A DNA stretch of 6,705 nt, from the NCBI GenBank assembly GCA_031400775.1, contig JANNQN010000253.1, positions 1 through 6,705 on the forward strand. Reading direction: 5' to 3'. This document shows positions 6,448 through 6,705 of this stretch, in pieces. Each line of letters opens with the position of its first letter. The first letter of the stretch is position 1. The position numbers were made by a program, and so were the translations under genes. Origin of the DNA: PALSA-1355 sp031400775. GTDB taxonomy: Bacteria; Planctomycetota; Planctomycetia; Pirellulales; PALSA-1355. The notes under the pieces were generated by a model. That model was not told the DNA's origin. It did no database searches and saw only the letters and a list, made by a program, of their open reading frames with translations.

Positions 6448-6705
6448 TTGGCCTTGGGCGGTTTGGGGCTGTCGGATCTGCTTGCGGCCCGCGCTGCGGC
6501 TCAGATCAGCAGCGATACGACCGTCATCCTATTCTGGATGTGGGGCGGCCCCAGCCAACTCGAAACATACGACTGCAAGCCCGACGCACCGAGCGAATAT
6601 CGCGGGCCGCTACGTCCGATCAAGACCACCGTGCCCACGCGCATAAACTCGCGGCGATCGATCGGTCCGGCACAGGCAAAGGGGGGCATGGCGCGAGACC
6701 CTCGG
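6388..6705 (+). CDS. DUF1501 family protein, Tat-exported (3' end missing and chimeric)
   Basis: Translation from ATG 6388 gives 106 codons with no stop, about a quarter of a normal DUF1501 protein (usually over 400 residues). Residues 11-38 form a twin-arginine leader: DRREFM, then a hydrophobic stretch to an ARAAA cleavage area, predicting export in folded form. The mature start VILFWMWGGPSQLETYDCKP (46-65) and SEYRGPLRPIKTTVP (69-83) match the family strongly. From residue 84 on the sequence (TRINSRRS and onward) is not DUF1501-like. It is the reverse complement of the gene's own start, so codons after about 83 should be disregarded. DUF1501 proteins are abundant in planctomycetes, often beside DUF1549/DUF1553 cytochrome-type genes, and their molecular function is unsettled; I recall the family being placed in the alkaline phosphatase/sulfatase-like superfamily. 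GAGG at 6374-6377 may be the ribosome site. Confidence 0.85.
   Translation, partial: MPPFACAGPIDRREFMRVGTLALGGLGLSDLLAARAAAQISSDTTVILFWMWGGPSQLETYDCKPDAPSEYRGPLRPIKTTVPTRINSRRSIGPAQAKGGMARDPR
6630..6705. other. Fold-back copy at the window end (probable artefact)
   Basis: These 76 bases are an exact reverse complement of 6372-6447. The DUF1501 protein similarity breaks at the junction, where a 7-base stretch CGTGCCC (6630-6636) fits both the expected gene sequence and the inverted copy. This is the form of a template-switch or assembly fold-back at a contig end. Confidence 0.85.

Noticed and set aside
6188..6646. A 152-codon plus-strand open frame overlapping the DUF1501 start
   Set aside because: It is proline/serine/arginine-rich, out of frame with the clear DUF1501 sequence, and crosses the artefactual junction.
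6501..6689. A minus-strand open frame starting with the same 20 residues as the DUF1501 protein
   Set aside because: It is produced by the fold-back copy at the window end; after those residues it reads the antisense of the DUF1501 gene.
1..6705. CRISPR arrays, tRNA or rRNA genes, integrases and transposases
   Set aside because: No regularly spaced repeats, no cloverleaf or rRNA-like sequence, and no recombinase motifs were seen on either strand.

Overview
The window looks like a piece of a planctomycete genome, probably of the Pirellulales type. This is inferred from gene content: a DUF1501 protein with a twin-arginine leader, a secreted sulfatase-modifying-factor (SUMF1/FGE-like) protein ending in a PEP-CTERM anchor, a von Willebrand A (VWA) protein resembling TadG-type surface proteins, high G+C, and loosely spaced genes with short palindromes between them. 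All supported genes lie on the + strand. The first gene is cut by the left edge. The last gene is cut by the right edge, where the sequence also folds back on itself, so the window probably ends at a contig end.

Layout. At 1-1461 is the C-terminal part of a VWA-domain, TadG-like surface protein. Twelve bases later comes a two-gene ABC-2 exporter: an ATPase (1474-2247) and a permease (2244-3254), joined by an ATGA stop/start overlap. The gap at 3255-3545 holds a 129-bp imperfect palindromic element (3286-3414) and a candidate promoter for an APC-superfamily amino acid/amine permease (3546-4949). The gap at 4950-5087 holds a GGGACTGTCCC palindrome, two further palindromes and a good sigma70-like promoter (-35 TTGACA). 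This promoter serves the SUMF1-like PEP-CTERM protein (5088-6083), which ends in a clear intrinsic terminator (6114-6140). The stretch 6141-6387 is non-coding, with a second GGGACTGTCCC palindrome. A DUF1501 gene starts at 6388 and runs off the window.

How the genes relate. Only the ABC pair is clearly one functional unit. The VWA gene may be co-transcribed with it. The permease, the PEP-CTERM protein and the DUF1501 protein look like separate transcription units. Three of the six gene products (VWA, PEP-CTERM, DUF1501) appear exported or surface-associated and three are membrane-transport proteins. No new defence or mobile system is evident. The points most worth a second look are the 76-bp perfect inverted repeat at the right edge (very likely an artefact that corrupts the end of the DUF1501 gene), the 129-bp palindromic element, the palindrome-rich promoter of the PEP-CTERM gene, and the absence of active-site cysteines in the FGE-like protein.
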